DNA of 64,000 nt. Origin: an uncultured Ruminococcus sp. Lineage in GTDB: Bacteria > Bacillota > Clostridia > Oscillospirales > Acutalibacteraceae. The notes under the pieces are model-generated. The model did no database searches. It was not told where the DNA came from and worked only from the letters and a program-made list of their open reading frames with translations. The stretch covers positions 1-64,000 of the forward strand of contig CACZYF010000011.1 in NCBI GenBank assembly GCA_902785355.1, given 5' to 3'. Below, piece after piece: positions 27,391 to 35,723 of the stretch (within the stretch, counting starts at the first letter, position 1; every line of letters begins with the position of its first letter). Both the position numbers and the translations under genes were made by a program.

Positions 27391-28026
27391 ATGGTAATCA
27401 AGATACGCTGGTCAGCGGTGCTGATGATTCTCCTCCTGACGGTATGTTCAGTCGCGGCGATCGCGGCGTCCGTCAGGCAGGAGCATGTACCGGAAACGGT
27501 ACAGACGTTGCAGACGGTAAAAGCGACGGAGCCTACCGAACAAGCTACGCCGGACGAGTTGCCGACCGAGGCGGTACAGAGCGCTTTTCAGCCGCGGCTG
27601 AGAGCTCCGGAGCTGACAGATAACTGTTACTATTCATCGGACAATATTTTTTACAACGCGGGTTACGGAATGCCGAACTGCACCTGCTACGCGTGGGGCA
27701 GAGCTTATGAGCTGACTGGGAAAAAGCCCGAGCTTTCGCCGTATGATGCGGGAACATGGTTTGATTATAACCGCGACAACGGGATCTATGATTACGGCGA
27801 CATTCCGCGGCGCGGAGCAATCGCATGCTGGAGCTATGCGGACGGCGGCCCGGGTCATGTAGCGGTTGTTGAGGAAATAGAAGGGGACAAGATGATCTGC
27901 TCCAACTCCGCCTACAGCGGCACGACGTTCTATCTTGATACTCTTCCGGTGGATAATCCGTCGCAGGGCAGAGATAACTGGATCTTTCAGGGATATATCT
28001 ACGTTGACGGAGCAACAAGGGTATAG
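27391..28026 (+). CDS. Exported CHAP-domain amidase/peptidase-like protein
   Basis: 211 residues: an N-terminal membrane segment or signal peptide (VLMILLLTVCSVAAIAAS), a Thr/Glu/Pro linker, then a CHAP domain from about residue 90 with the catalytic-type Cys in PNCTCYAWGRAYE, His in GPGHVAVVEEI and an Asn in CSNSAYSG. CHAP enzymes cleave peptidoglycan cross-links or stems at the cell surface. Start chosen at ATG 27391 after AGGGAG. Single gene between two terminators. Confidence 0.85.
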   Translation: MVIKIRWSAVLMILLLTVCSVAAIAASVRQEHVPETVQTLQTVKATEPTEQATPDELPTEAVQSAFQPRLRAPELTDNCYYSSDNIFYNAGYGMPNCTCYAWGRAYELTGKKPELSPYDAGTWFDYNRDNGIYDYGDIPRRGAIACWSYADGGPGHVAVVEEIEGDKMICSNSAYSGTTFYLDTLPVDNPSQGRDNWIFQGYIYVDGATRV

Positions 28027-28027
28027 C

Positions 28028-28053
28028 AAAGGGGCTGTCGGAACAGCCCCTTT
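28028..28053. terminator. Bidirectional terminator between convergent genes
   Basis: AAAGGGGCTGT (28028-28038), CGGA loop, ACAGCCCCTTT (28043-28053). It lies between the CHAP gene and the convergent dockerin protease gene and can serve both. Confidence 0.8.
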
Positions 28054-28062
28054 ATCATTGTG

Positions 28063-29694
28063 TTATACGATGGTGTTCAGCTTGCGCTGCATGAGCGTGC
28101 AGTCGATGATATTTGCTTCACCGTCGTTATCATAGTCCGCCTGTCGAATCTGTCTGTCGGTAAATTCGATCATCTCGGCATGCATACGCTGTATCAAAGT
28201 GATGTCGATGATCGTGAATTCGCCGTCACCGTCAATATCGCCGAGAACTTCGTCGCTTGTGCATATAGCCTTGATGATGAAGGTACCGCCGATATCATCG
28301 TTGAGAATGCTCTTGTAGAAGTCCATCACATCGGTAGGCTCGATGTCATAGCCGATCATGAAGCTCTGACCTTTTTCCGACTCGGGGCGGAAGAGGTAGT
28401 TTCCGCTGCTGGTGAGCCATTCATCAACGCCGATACCGATATTCCCGCTGCCCTTGAGCGTTACCCCGATCGCTCCCTTGCCGATCGGAACGGATATGTT
28501 GTCGATCTCAGCACAGATATATCCTTGATGCTCGACTCTGCCCTCCGCTAAGGTTGTCCAAAGCGAAGCGTTGTCGGTCGGAACGCCGTTTTCATCAACC
28601 GGAATATAGCTGACGGTGTAGTCGGCGCCCTCGGCGGTCGATTCAAAGATTACCTTGTCGACGTTATGATAACCGTCGCTGAAATCCAGCACATTCGCAT
28701 AAGTCATGCGGTTTGCGCGAGGATTAAGCTTCTTGATATAATTGAACTCATAGGTCGCTCCGTATATCTCGTTCTGCTTGATCTGTGTAACGGCGTTCAT
28801 ATCCGTGTATCCGGTGATCGCGTAGCTCGGACCGAAACGGGAATCAAAGAGATACTTATCCTCATAAGAAATCCAGAAGTAACCGTTATCGCCGAAGCTC
28901 GGACCCCAGCTGTTTTTGCACAGCCACGCACCGTTATTCTCCGGCTGATGGGAGGAATTGAAGTTAAGCCTGCTGTAGTTGTCATCCCAACCGACGATCT
29001 CAACCGCATGACCGTTGAGCTGATTTGTCGCCAAGCCTTCTTCATCAAAGTAGTAGGCGGTCGAGCTGTCGTTTAGGCTGCCGCCGTAGTAATGAAAGTT
29101 GCCGATCGCGCCGCCGTAGTTGTAGACGGCGGTCTTTACCGTATCTCTGTCAGAGGCGGCGAGGTAGACGATGGAGCTTACGCTGACATAGGGATAGAGG
29201 CTGCCCTTGAGCGTTTCAAAGTCACTCGTCGTCATGCTTTCCGGAAAGACGGAGTTGGTCAAAGCGCCGAAGGAGGTAAGATAACCCAGCGAGATGTAAG
29301 GATATCCCGCGTCGGAGATGCTTCTATGCCAGCCGTTCCCTCGCTCGTTGACGGTGCCCCAGTAGTTCATATGCATGGTGGACAGGTGCCCGGAACGTTT
29401 GTTGTTTTTGAGCATCAGCGTTTCCAGAGAAGCAGTGGAGCTGTATATCCAGCAGGTGTTATACTTCTGTTGGCGCACCGGCGTGACATATCCTATATCG
29501 CGGCTGCTGTATGCGCTCGGGAGAGCTGTGTCCGGTTCGAGCTCACTGCCGACAGCGGCATAATCCGCCGCTACAACGGCAACGTCGTCCGCATAGCCGG
29601 TTCCGGCGGCTTCGATCTCAGCGGCTCTTGCCGTAAAGCCTGCGCTTCCCAGTATAGTAAACGCGAGCAGCACGGAAAGAATTTTGTGTTTCAT
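28063..29694 (-). CDS. Secreted papain-family cysteine protease with C-terminal dockerin
   Basis: About 543 residues. Signal peptide (KHKILSVLLAFTILGSAGFTARA, here only located at the N-terminus), then a C1A peptidase domain: active-site Cys in VRQQKYNTCWIYSS, His in LNGHAVEIVGWDD, Asn in CKNSWGPSFGDNGYFW. A beta-rich domain follows, and the last 60 residues are a type I dockerin with two calcium loops, DIDGDGEFTIIDITLIQR and DYDNDGEANIIDCTLMQR. Dockerins plug enzymes into cohesin scaffolds, so this protease is probably part of a cellulosome- or amylosome-like complex. I use ATG 29694; a TTG nine codons upstream is less likely. A TATAAT lies at 29732-29727 on the minus strand. Confidence 0.9.
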   Translation of the reverse strand: MKHKILSVLLAFTILGSAGFTARAAEIEAAGTGYADDVAVVAADYAAVGSELEPDTALPSAYSSRDIGYVTPVRQQKYNTCWIYSSTASLETLMLKNNKRSGHLSTMHMNYWGTVNERGNGWHRSISDAGYPYISLGYLTSFGALTNSVFPESMTTSDFETLKGSLYPYVSVSSIVYLAASDRDTVKTAVYNYGGAIGNFHYYGGSLNDSSTAYYFDEEGLATNQLNGHAVEIVGWDDNYSRLNFNSSHQPENNGAWLCKNSWGPSFGDNGYFWISYEDKYLFDSRFGPSYAITGYTDMNAVTQIKQNEIYGATYEFNYIKKLNPRANRMTYANVLDFSDGYHNVDKVIFESTAEGADYTVSYIPVDENGVPTDNASLWTTLAEGRVEHQGYICAEIDNISVPIGKGAIGVTLKGSGNIGIGVDEWLTSSGNYLFRPESEKGQSFMIGYDIEPTDVMDFYKSILNDDIGGTFIIKAICTSDEVLGDIDGDGEFTIIDITLIQRMHAEMIEFTDRQIRQADYDNDGEANIIDCTLMQRKLNTIV

Positions 29695-29758
29695 TTTATC
29701 ACTCTTTACATTTTTATTCAATAAACATTATACACATTTATATTAACATACTGTTATC

Positions 29759-29788
29759 TGAATGTAAAGATTCTTTTCGTGCATAATA
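29759..29788 (+). promoter_or_regulatory. Sigma-G-like promoter of gpr
   Basis: TGAATG (29759-29764), 17-bp spacer, CATAATA (29782-29788), close to the forespore sigma-G/F consensus TGAATA-N17/18-CATACTA. Expression in the forespore is what gpr needs. Confidence 0.65.
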
Positions 29789-29820
29789 ATGGTGATCGAT
29801 AGATGAAATGGGGAATGACG

Positions 29821-30705
29821 ATGGAACGCAGAACCGACCTCGCGGTCGAAGAACGCGAACTGCTGGGCGAAGATATCAAAGGCGCCCGGTACAGCGAGGA
29901 AGAAAGGGGAGGGCTGATAATCGAGCGCCTGTGCATCACGACCGAGCGGGCAGCGCAGCTGCTCAAAAAGCCGATGGGCTCTTATGTGACGATCGAGCTG
30001 CCGCCGCTGACGGATAACATCCGCGATACCGATACCCGCATCCGAACGCTGTCGGAAGAGATCGGACGATTACTTCCCGTGAACGGACTGGTGCTGGTCG
30101 CGGGACTGGGCAATATCGAGATCACGCCCGACGCGCTGGGACCCAAGACCGCGTCAAAGGTGCTCGCGACCCGTCATATCACCGGCGAGATCGCGCGTTC
30201 AACGGGATTGGACAGGCTCAGGGCAGTCGCTGTAATGAACACCGGCGTTACCGGTCAGACAGGGATCGAGACGGGTGAGCTGCTTATGGGGATCATCCGC
30301 AGTGTACGCCCTTCGGCGCTTGTCGTGATCGACGCGCTCGCCTCGCGCAGGCTCGAGCGACTCGGCTGTACCGTTCAGATCTCCGACGCGGGAATCTCTC
30401 CCGGCGCGGGGGTGGGTAACCATCGGCTGAGGATCGATCGCTCGACGATGGGGATCCCGGTCGTAGCGATCGGTGTTCCGACGGTCGTAGACGCACTGAC
30501 GCTCGCGTTCGATCTGTTGGATATCGACGACGAGCGGATGGGCGTAGAACTCAGTAAGGCAGTCTCGCCCCAAGGTCGAAGTATGGTGGTCACGCCGAAG
30601 GAGGTCGACCTGCTGATCGACCGTGCGGCTCACCTGATCTCGCTCTCCGTCAATATGGCGCTCCAGCCCGACCTCGATACCGACGATCTGCTTGATCTCT
30701 TGTAA
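29821..30705 (+). CDS. gpr: Spore germination protease GPR
   Basis: Aspartate-type endopeptidase that degrades small acid-soluble proteins when spores germinate. About 294 residues beginning MERRTDLAVEERE; the family segment GLGNIEITPDALGPK, the ATRHITGEIA stretch and ALASRRLERLGCTVQISDAGISPG (described as starting at ALASRRL) are present. I choose ATG 29821 because GGGGA precedes it at the right distance and it matches family starts; ATG 29803 is an in-frame alternative. Its presence shows the organism is, or recently was, a spore former. Confidence 0.95.
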   Translation: MERRTDLAVEERELLGEDIKGARYSEEERGGLIIERLCITTERAAQLLKKPMGSYVTIELPPLTDNIRDTDTRIRTLSEEIGRLLPVNGLVLVAGLGNIEITPDALGPKTASKVLATRHITGEIARSTGLDRLRAVAVMNTGVTGQTGIETGELLMGIIRSVRPSALVVIDALASRRLERLGCTVQISDAGISPGAGVGNHRLRIDRSTMGIPVVAIGVPTVVDALTLAFDLLDIDDERMGVELSKAVSPQGRSMVVTPKEVDLLIDRAAHLISLSVNMALQPDLDTDDLLDLL

Positions 30706-30710
30706 GAAAA

Positions 30711-30737
30711 CCCCGCTGAGTACAGCGGGGCTTGTTT
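30711..30737. terminator. Terminator between gpr and the YdjC gene
   Basis: CCCCGCTG (30711-30718), AGTA loop, CAGCGGGG (30723-30730), then CTTGTTT. It stands between convergent genes. Confidence 0.8.
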
Positions 30738-31485
30738 ACATATCTTTGTACGAGAATAAAGTGAGTTTTGTGATCTGTCCGAGGTTCGGGAGCTTCATTC
30801 CCGTCGGGAAGCCATTCTCTGTTCCGCAGCGGTCGATCAGTACGCCGTCCCTGTCAAAATCGGGATGGACGAGTATCTCTGTGCTGTCAAAAATGCGGAG
30901 ATCCGTGTTTTGGCGCAGCGCGCCGAAGTATCGTGTCGTCCGAATCTTCTGACGTTGCAGCCACTGATTGAACTCTGCATTGTGCATTCGTTCATGCTCC
31001 GGGATATCGCCGAAGTTTTTGCCGAGCCTTATTTTGTAGATCCCGTGTTCCTTGCAGGCGTGTACCGCGAGCGGCGCAATCACACTGCGGGTATGGATAT
31101 AGTGGTGTGAGTCGGCGTGGGTAATATGGATTCCGGCGCTTTGCACCTTCTCGATCTGGGCGCAGAGCTCAAAATACACGGTCTCCTGCTCGCTTTCGGA
31201 CAGAAGTCTGATCCGGTTGCCGCGATGGAAGAACCTGCCGTTCTCGACAAAGGCGTCACAGCTCTTGATACCCTCGGTCAGCGGCACGCCCTGAGTCAGA
31301 TTCAGATGGATGCCGATCCTGTCGAAAAAGCCCTGCTCCTTCGCAAGCTTCACTGCCTCGTCGAAGTATTCACCGTTCGCCATGATGGTGGTATCGGTCA
31401 CTAAACCGTCCCTGAAGCATTGCGCGATCGCTTTTGTGCAGTGCTCATTCATCCCGAAATCGTCCGCGTTGATAATGATACCCAT
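30736..31485 (-). CDS. YdjC/ChbG-family carbohydrate deacetylase
   Basis: About 249 residues. The metal and catalytic signatures of the YdjC family are visible: NADDFGMN (two Asp), GIHLNLTQG and ITHADSHHYIH. Family members remove N-acetyl groups from chito-oligosaccharides or related sugars in the cytoplasm. ATG 31485 is preceded by AGGTG; a GTG three codons upstream is possible. Stand-alone gene; substrate unknown. Confidence 0.88.
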   Translation of the reverse strand: MGIIINADDFGMNEHCTKAIAQCFRDGLVTDTTIMANGEYFDEAVKLAKEQGFFDRIGIHLNLTQGVPLTEGIKSCDAFVENGRFFHRGNRIRLLSESEQETVYFELCAQIEKVQSAGIHITHADSHHYIHTRSVIAPLAVHACKEHGIYKIRLGKNFGDIPEHERMHNAEFNQWLQRQKIRTTRYFGALRQNTDLRIFDSTEILVHPDFDRDGVLIDRCGTENGFPTGMKLPNLGQITKLTLFSYKDM

Positions 31486-31548
31486 ACTAATCACCTGCTT
31501 TTATACATTCTATCATATGCGGTCGAGGATTGCAACCGAACAAACTAT

Positions 31549-31576
31549 GTATAAACAGAGTCTGATCGGCATATAA
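31549..31576 (+). promoter_or_regulatory. Possible sporulation promoter of spoIIP
   Basis: GTATA (31549-31553), 16-bp spacer, CATATAA (31570-31576), similar to forespore (sigma-F/G) promoters and partly to sigma-E. Weak evidence by itself; supported by the gene behind it. Confidence 0.4.
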
Positions 31577-31605
31577 ATCTATCAAAATGTGTAAAAGGTG
31601 AGAGA

Positions 31606-32679
31606 ATGAAGAAATCACGATGGAAGACGGTTTTGGCAATGATATCGCTGGCGCTCGTGGCGGGCGTATCTCTTTATGCAACGGCATACCGAGCGAGCGG
31701 ATGTCTCCCACTGTCTGAGGACGCGGCGCTTCTCGCCGGCAGACTGCGCTTTATCAACGGCTCGCTTTCAGCACCGACCGAATCGGATAAAAAAGCTCCG
31801 ACGGAGGTAAGCGAGAAACATAAGGTGAAAAAACCACTTGCAGATACACCGACGCAGTCTTCGGAGTCTGCCGAACGTCCGCAGAACTACAACCATACGG
31901 GAGCCTCATATCCCGTGGTGGAGACCTCGGTCACCAACGGCACAGAAACCTATGAGAATATTAATATCCGCAACACGACCGATTTTCCGCTCGATCCCGA
32001 AGCGCTTTTATCCGCAAAGCTGCCCTTTGATATCAAGGACAATCATTCGGTACAGGTGTTGATCTATCATACTCATACCTGCGAGAGCTATCTGCCGGAG
32101 GATACGGGCGAGTATTACGAGGATTTCTATCCTCGCTCCACCGATCCCGATCAAGGCGTGATGTCGGTGGGAGAGAAGCTGGTCGATACCCTGCGTGAGA
32201 AAGGGATCGGCGCGGTGCATGACAGTACCCTGCACGATTATCCGTCCTACGAGGGCTCGTATGCGCGTTCGTGGGATACGATCAGCAATTATGCCGAAAA
32301 ATACCCGGATATCAAGATCACGATCGACCTTCACCGCGATTCGATGACCGCACAGGACGGCACCAAATATAAGCCGACCTTCACCTATAACGGGCAGAAA
32401 GCGGCGCAGATCATGATTATGACCGGTTATGATACGTCCGGAGATTTTCCCTTCTGGGATGAGAACCTGATATTTGCGATGCAATTGCAGAAGAAGTGTG
32501 AGGATATGTACCCGGGTATGACCCGTCCGCTAAACTTCGGCGAGTATGTCTATAATATGAATTTTAACAACGGTTCGCTTCTGATCGAGGTCGGTACCGA
32601 CGCGAATACCCCCGAGGAAGCCTGTCGTACAGGAGAATATTTGGCAAATGCGCTGTCAAGTCTTTTACAAAACAAGTAA
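31606..32679 (+). CDS. spoIIP: Stage II sporulation protein P
   Basis: Membrane-anchored peptidoglycan amidase/endopeptidase of the SpoIIDMP engulfment machine. 357 residues: N-terminal membrane segment (VLAMISLALVAGVSLYATAY), polar linker to about 120, then the catalytic domain with LIYHTHTCESYLP, ITIDLHRDSM and FNNGSLLIEVGTDANTPEEA, in which His and Glu are the zinc ligands. Close to gpr, with which it forms a small sporulation neighbourhood, although in many genomes gpr and spoIIP are directly adjacent; here a YdjC gene lies between them on the other strand. Confidence 0.94.
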   Translation: MKKSRWKTVLAMISLALVAGVSLYATAYRASGCLPLSEDAALLAGRLRFINGSLSAPTESDKKAPTEVSEKHKVKKPLADTPTQSSESAERPQNYNHTGASYPVVETSVTNGTETYENINIRNTTDFPLDPEALLSAKLPFDIKDNHSVQVLIYHTHTCESYLPEDTGEYYEDFYPRSTDPDQGVMSVGEKLVDTLREKGIGAVHDSTLHDYPSYEGSYARSWDTISNYAEKYPDIKITIDLHRDSMTAQDGTKYKPTFTYNGQKAAQIMIMTGYDTSGDFPFWDENLIFAMQLQKKCEDMYPGMTRPLNFGEYVYNMNFNNGSLLIEVGTDANTPEEACRTGEYLANALSSLLQNK

Positions 32680-32703
32680 ATAACTGTGAATAACCTCAAA
32701 CTT

Positions 32704-32737
32704 AAAGTCCCGGTCTTGAAAAAAGTCCGGGGCTTTG
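32704..32737 (+). terminator. Terminator of spoIIP
   Basis: AAAGTCCCGG (32704-32713) pairs with CCGGGGCTTT (32727-32736) with one G-U pair and a 13-nt A-rich loop. The U-tract is poor. It overlaps the next promoter. Confidence 0.6.
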
Positions 32738-32744
32738 CTATAAT
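32716..32744 (+). promoter_or_regulatory. Promoter of the membrane-protein/dusB pair
   Basis: TTGAAA (32716-32721), 17-bp spacer, TATAAT (32739-32744) with upstream TGC. The -35 lies in the loop of the spoIIP terminator. Confidence 0.7.
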
Positions 32745-32796
32745 ATGACACGTTGAAATAGGTAGGACATCATTCTTCTGCGGACATGAGGTACAA

Positions 32797-33261
32797 ATGA
32801 AAAGACAAGCTATTCTTAACAAGTTCATATCGCTGTCCATCGTGCTGATCGCGGTACTCTCGCTGTGTACGCTTCACGCGTTTGCAGCGCCCGGAGATAC
32901 TCCCTATGACAACAGCGTCCCCTATGCTGAGGGTGATCGCGATACGCCTATTGCGGACGGCTCCGTCCCCGACGACGTACAGACCGCTCCCGTTCCGATC
33001 GAACAGGAGCCGATCTATGAGTACATCTACGGTTATGATGAGGATGTGACCACCGGCTATGAGGAGCCCGAACACCTGCAGGAGCTGCCGCAGGTGAATC
33101 AGGGCGAGGTCATCGAGGCGACCGCCGTGGTGATCCCCGACGTAGCGGTATCCGATACGTCGATGTTTTCCGGTATTGTGATGTGGCTTTGTGTTGCGCT
33201 CGGTATCGCTGTATTGGTCGGCGTGCTGGTCAGTAAGCGCACCATGCGCAGAGGTCTGTGA
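32797..33261 (+). CDS. Secreted, membrane-anchored protein of unknown function
   Basis: 154 residues: signal peptide (about 1-31, ending LHAFAA), an acidic Pro/Tyr-rich ectodomain (PYDNSVPYAEGDRD, EPIYEYIYGYDEDV), and one membrane segment near the C-terminus (SGIVMWLCVALGIAVLVGVLV) followed by KRTMRRGL. No family recognised. It ends 1 bp before dusB, so the two are probably co-transcribed. Confidence 0.75.
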   Translation: MKRQAILNKFISLSIVLIAVLSLCTLHAFAAPGDTPYDNSVPYAEGDRDTPIADGSVPDDVQTAPVPIEQEPIYEYIYGYDEDVTTGYEEPEHLQELPQVNQGEVIEATAVVIPDVAVSDTSMFSGIVMWLCVALGIAVLVGVLVSKRTMRRGL

Positions 33262-33262
33262 T

Positions 33263-34228
33263 ATGCAGATCGGTGATTTAACACTGCAGGGTCACGCGGC
33301 GCTGGCGCCGATGGCGGGCGTGGCTGACCGTGCCTTTCGAGAGCTGTGTATGGAGTTCGGCGCAGGCTACTGCGTGAGCGAGATGGTCAGCTCTAAGGGT
33401 ATCGCCTATCACTCGAAGAAGAGCGCCGAACTGATGGCGCTTTCCGATGCGGAGCGTCCCTGCGCGGTGCAGATCTTCGGCACCGAGCCCGAGACGATGG
33501 CGGACGCGGCGAGGTTCGCGATGCAGTACCGTCCCGAGGCCATCGATATCAATATGGGCTGTCCCGCTCCGAAGATCGCGGGCTCCGGGTCAGGCGCGGC
33601 GCTGATGCGCGATCCCGACCTGTGCGGAAGGATCGTTCATGCTGTCAGCCGTGCGGTGGAAATCCCTGTGACGGTAAAGATCCGCTCAGGCTTTGACGAA
33701 GACCACATCAACGCTGTCGAGGTCGCGAAAATTGTCGAAGAAAACGGCGCCCGGGCAGTGACCGTTCACGGAAGAACGCGCAAGCAGTTTTACGCGCCTC
33801 CCGTCAACTTCGATATCATCCGCGAGGTCAAGCGTGCGCTGACGATCCCCGTGATCGGCAACGGCGATATCTGTGACGTCGAGACCGCCGTGCATATGCT
33901 TGAGTACACCGGCTGTGATTATATCATGATCGGCAGAGGAGCGCTCGGCAATCCGTGGGTGTTCCGTGAGATCAATGAATATTTCGATAATGGAATTATA
34001 ATTCCGAAACCGACGCTTGACGAAAAGTGCTCGGTTCTCCTCGGACATATCGAGCGTTTAGTCGCCTATAAGGGCGAGCGCGTCGGCATGCGTGAAGCAC
34101 GTAAGCATACCGCTTATTATCTGAAAGGCTTCAAAAATGCCGCGAAGCTCCGTAACCTCGCCTTCTCGATGGAAACGCTCGCGGATCTGAGGACTTTGAT
34201 CGACGAGATCAGACAAAGCAATCGTTGA
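33263..34228 (+). CDS. dusB: tRNA-dihydrouridine synthase (DusB type)
   Basis: FMN-dependent reductase that makes dihydrouridine in tRNA. 321 residues: APMAGVADRAFRELC near the N-terminus, NMGCPAPKI with the catalytic Cys, VKIRSGF, TVHGRTRKQFY, GNGDI and IGRGALGNPWVF. The start is ATG 33263 with AGAGG just upstream; the longer open frame to 33191 overlaps the preceding gene in another frame. Confidence 0.94.
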   Translation: MQIGDLTLQGHAALAPMAGVADRAFRELCMEFGAGYCVSEMVSSKGIAYHSKKSAELMALSDAERPCAVQIFGTEPETMADAARFAMQYRPEAIDINMGCPAPKIAGSGSGAALMRDPDLCGRIVHAVSRAVEIPVTVKIRSGFDEDHINAVEVAKIVEENGARAVTVHGRTRKQFYAPPVNFDIIREVKRALTIPVIGNGDICDVETAVHMLEYTGCDYIMIGRGALGNPWVFREINEYFDNGIIIPKPTLDEKCSVLLGHIERLVAYKGERVGMREARKHTAYYLKGFKNAAKLRNLAFSMETLADLRTLIDEIRQSNR

Positions 34229-34298
34229 GATTGCGTTTATATAAATATTGCATAGACCCAACAGACATGTATTTGAAAAAACATTTGGAGGTATATGA

Positions 34299-35552
34299 AT
34301 GTACAAGGACTTAATGGATTCTATCGGTTTTGTCAGGAATTATGATGAGGAGATCGGCGGCGCGATGGCTCAGGAGCTGCAGCGCCAGCGTCAGAACCTC
34401 GAGCTGATCGCCAGCGAGAACATCGTTTCTCCCGCTGTTATGGCGGCGATGGGCTCTGTATTGACTAACAAGTATGCCGAGGGTTATCCCTCCAAGCGCT
34501 ACTACGGCGGCTGCTACGCTGTCGATATCGCCGAGGATATCGCCCGTCAGCGTGCATGTGAGCTGTTCGGCGCCGAGCACGCTAATGTTCAGCCCCACTC
34601 CGGTTCCCAGGCGAACCAGACCGTCTATTTCGCAATGCTCGAGCCCGGCGATACCGTTATGGGTATGAGCCTTTCCGAGGGCGGTCACCTGACCCACGGC
34701 TCACCCGTCAACCTCAGCGGCAAGTACTTCAACTTCGTCAGCTACGGCGTTGATCCCGTGACCCATCTGATCGATTATGATAAGGTGCTGGAGATCGCGA
34801 AGGAATGCAAGCCGAAGATGATCGTCTGCGGCGCTTCCGCTTATCCCCGTGCGATCGATTTCAAGAGATTCCGTGAGATCTGCGACGAGGTCGGCGCTCT
34901 GCTGATGGTCGATATGGCGCATATCGCGGGTCTTGTTGCCGGCGGTCAGCACGAGAATCCCGTACCGTACTCCGATTTTGTTACCACCACTACTCATAAG
35001 ACTCTCCGCGGTCCCCGCGGCGGTATGATCCTGTGCAAGGAGAAGTACGCCAAGGCGATCGACAAGGCGCTGTTCCCCGGTATGCAGGGCGGTCCGCTCA
35101 TGCACATCATCGCTGCGAAGGCGGTTTGCTTCAAGGAAGCGATGCAGCCCGAGTTCAAGGCATATGCCGAGCAGATCGTCAAGAACTGCAAGGCGTTGGC
35201 TGACGGTCTTGTAAAGCGCGGCCACAAGCTGGTTTCCGGCGGCACCGACAACCATGTCATGCTGATGGATCTGCGTGAGGACGGCGTGACCGGCAAGGAG
35301 CTCGAGCATAACCTTGACGAGGTGCATATCACCGTCAACAAGAACACCATCCCCGGCGAGCCGCTCTCTCCGTTCGTTACCTCCGGTATCCGTATCGGTA
35401 CCGCCGCCGTGACGACCCGCGGTCTTGTCGAAGAGGATATGGACGTGATCGCCGAGTGCATCAGCCTCGTGATCAAGGACTTCGAGGGCAACAAGGATGC
35501 GGTACTCGCGAAGGTAGCCGCCCTGTGCGAGAAGTACCCGCTTTATGAGTAA
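34299..35552 (+). CDS. glyA: Serine hydroxymethyltransferase
   Basis: PLP enzyme converting serine and tetrahydrofolate to glycine and methylene-THF. 417 residues with [50 protein letters not shown] and the cofactor Lys in [14 protein letters not shown] around residue 230. TTGGAGG lies 7 nt before the ATG. No terminator is obvious downstream; the following 170 bp are a repeat-containing intergenic region. Confidence 0.97.
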   Translation: MYKDLMDSIGFVRNYDEEIGGAMAQELQRQRQNLELIASENIVSPAVMAAMGSVLTNKYAEGYPSKRYYGGCYAVDIAEDIARQRACELFGAEHANVQPHSGSQANQTVYFAMLEPGDTVMGMSLSEGGHLTHGSPVNLSGKYFNFVSYGVDPVTHLIDYDKVLEIAKECKPKMIVCGASAYPRAIDFKRFREICDEVGALLMVDMAHIAGLVAGGQHENPVPYSDFVTTTTHKTLRGPRGGMILCKEKYAKAIDKALFPGMQGGPLMHIIAAKAVCFKEAMQPEFKAYAEQIVKNCKALADGLVKRGHKLVSGGTDNHVMLMDLREDGVTGKELEHNLDEVHITVNKNTIPGEPLSPFVTSGIRIGTAAVTTRGLVEEDMDVIAECISLVIKDFEGNKDAVLAKVAALCEKYPLYE

Positions 35553-35661
35553 AGAGTGAATAGAGAATAGTGAATAGTGGCGGTGACTCGCTGTGCTCGA
35601 GCAATTATAATGATTCGGGTGCGGGTGTCCCGCCCTTCATTATTCAGTATGTATTATTCAA

Positions 35662-35701
35662 ATACTAATCCTTGATAAAGGTTTTTATCAAGGATTAGTA
35701 T
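35662..35701. repeat. Perfect 18-bp inverted repeat upstream of rarA
   Basis: ATACTAATCCTTGATAAA (35662-35679), 4-nt loop, TTTATCAAGGATTAGTAT (35684-35701). It ends 22 bp before the rarA start. The same gap (35553-35723) holds GTGAATAGAGAATAGTGAATAGTGG and a GCGGGTGTCCCGC hairpin, a composition I associate with dispersed intergenic repeats in ruminococci. Confidence 0.75.
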
Positions 35702-35723
35702 CAATAATTCCGGAGGAATTACT

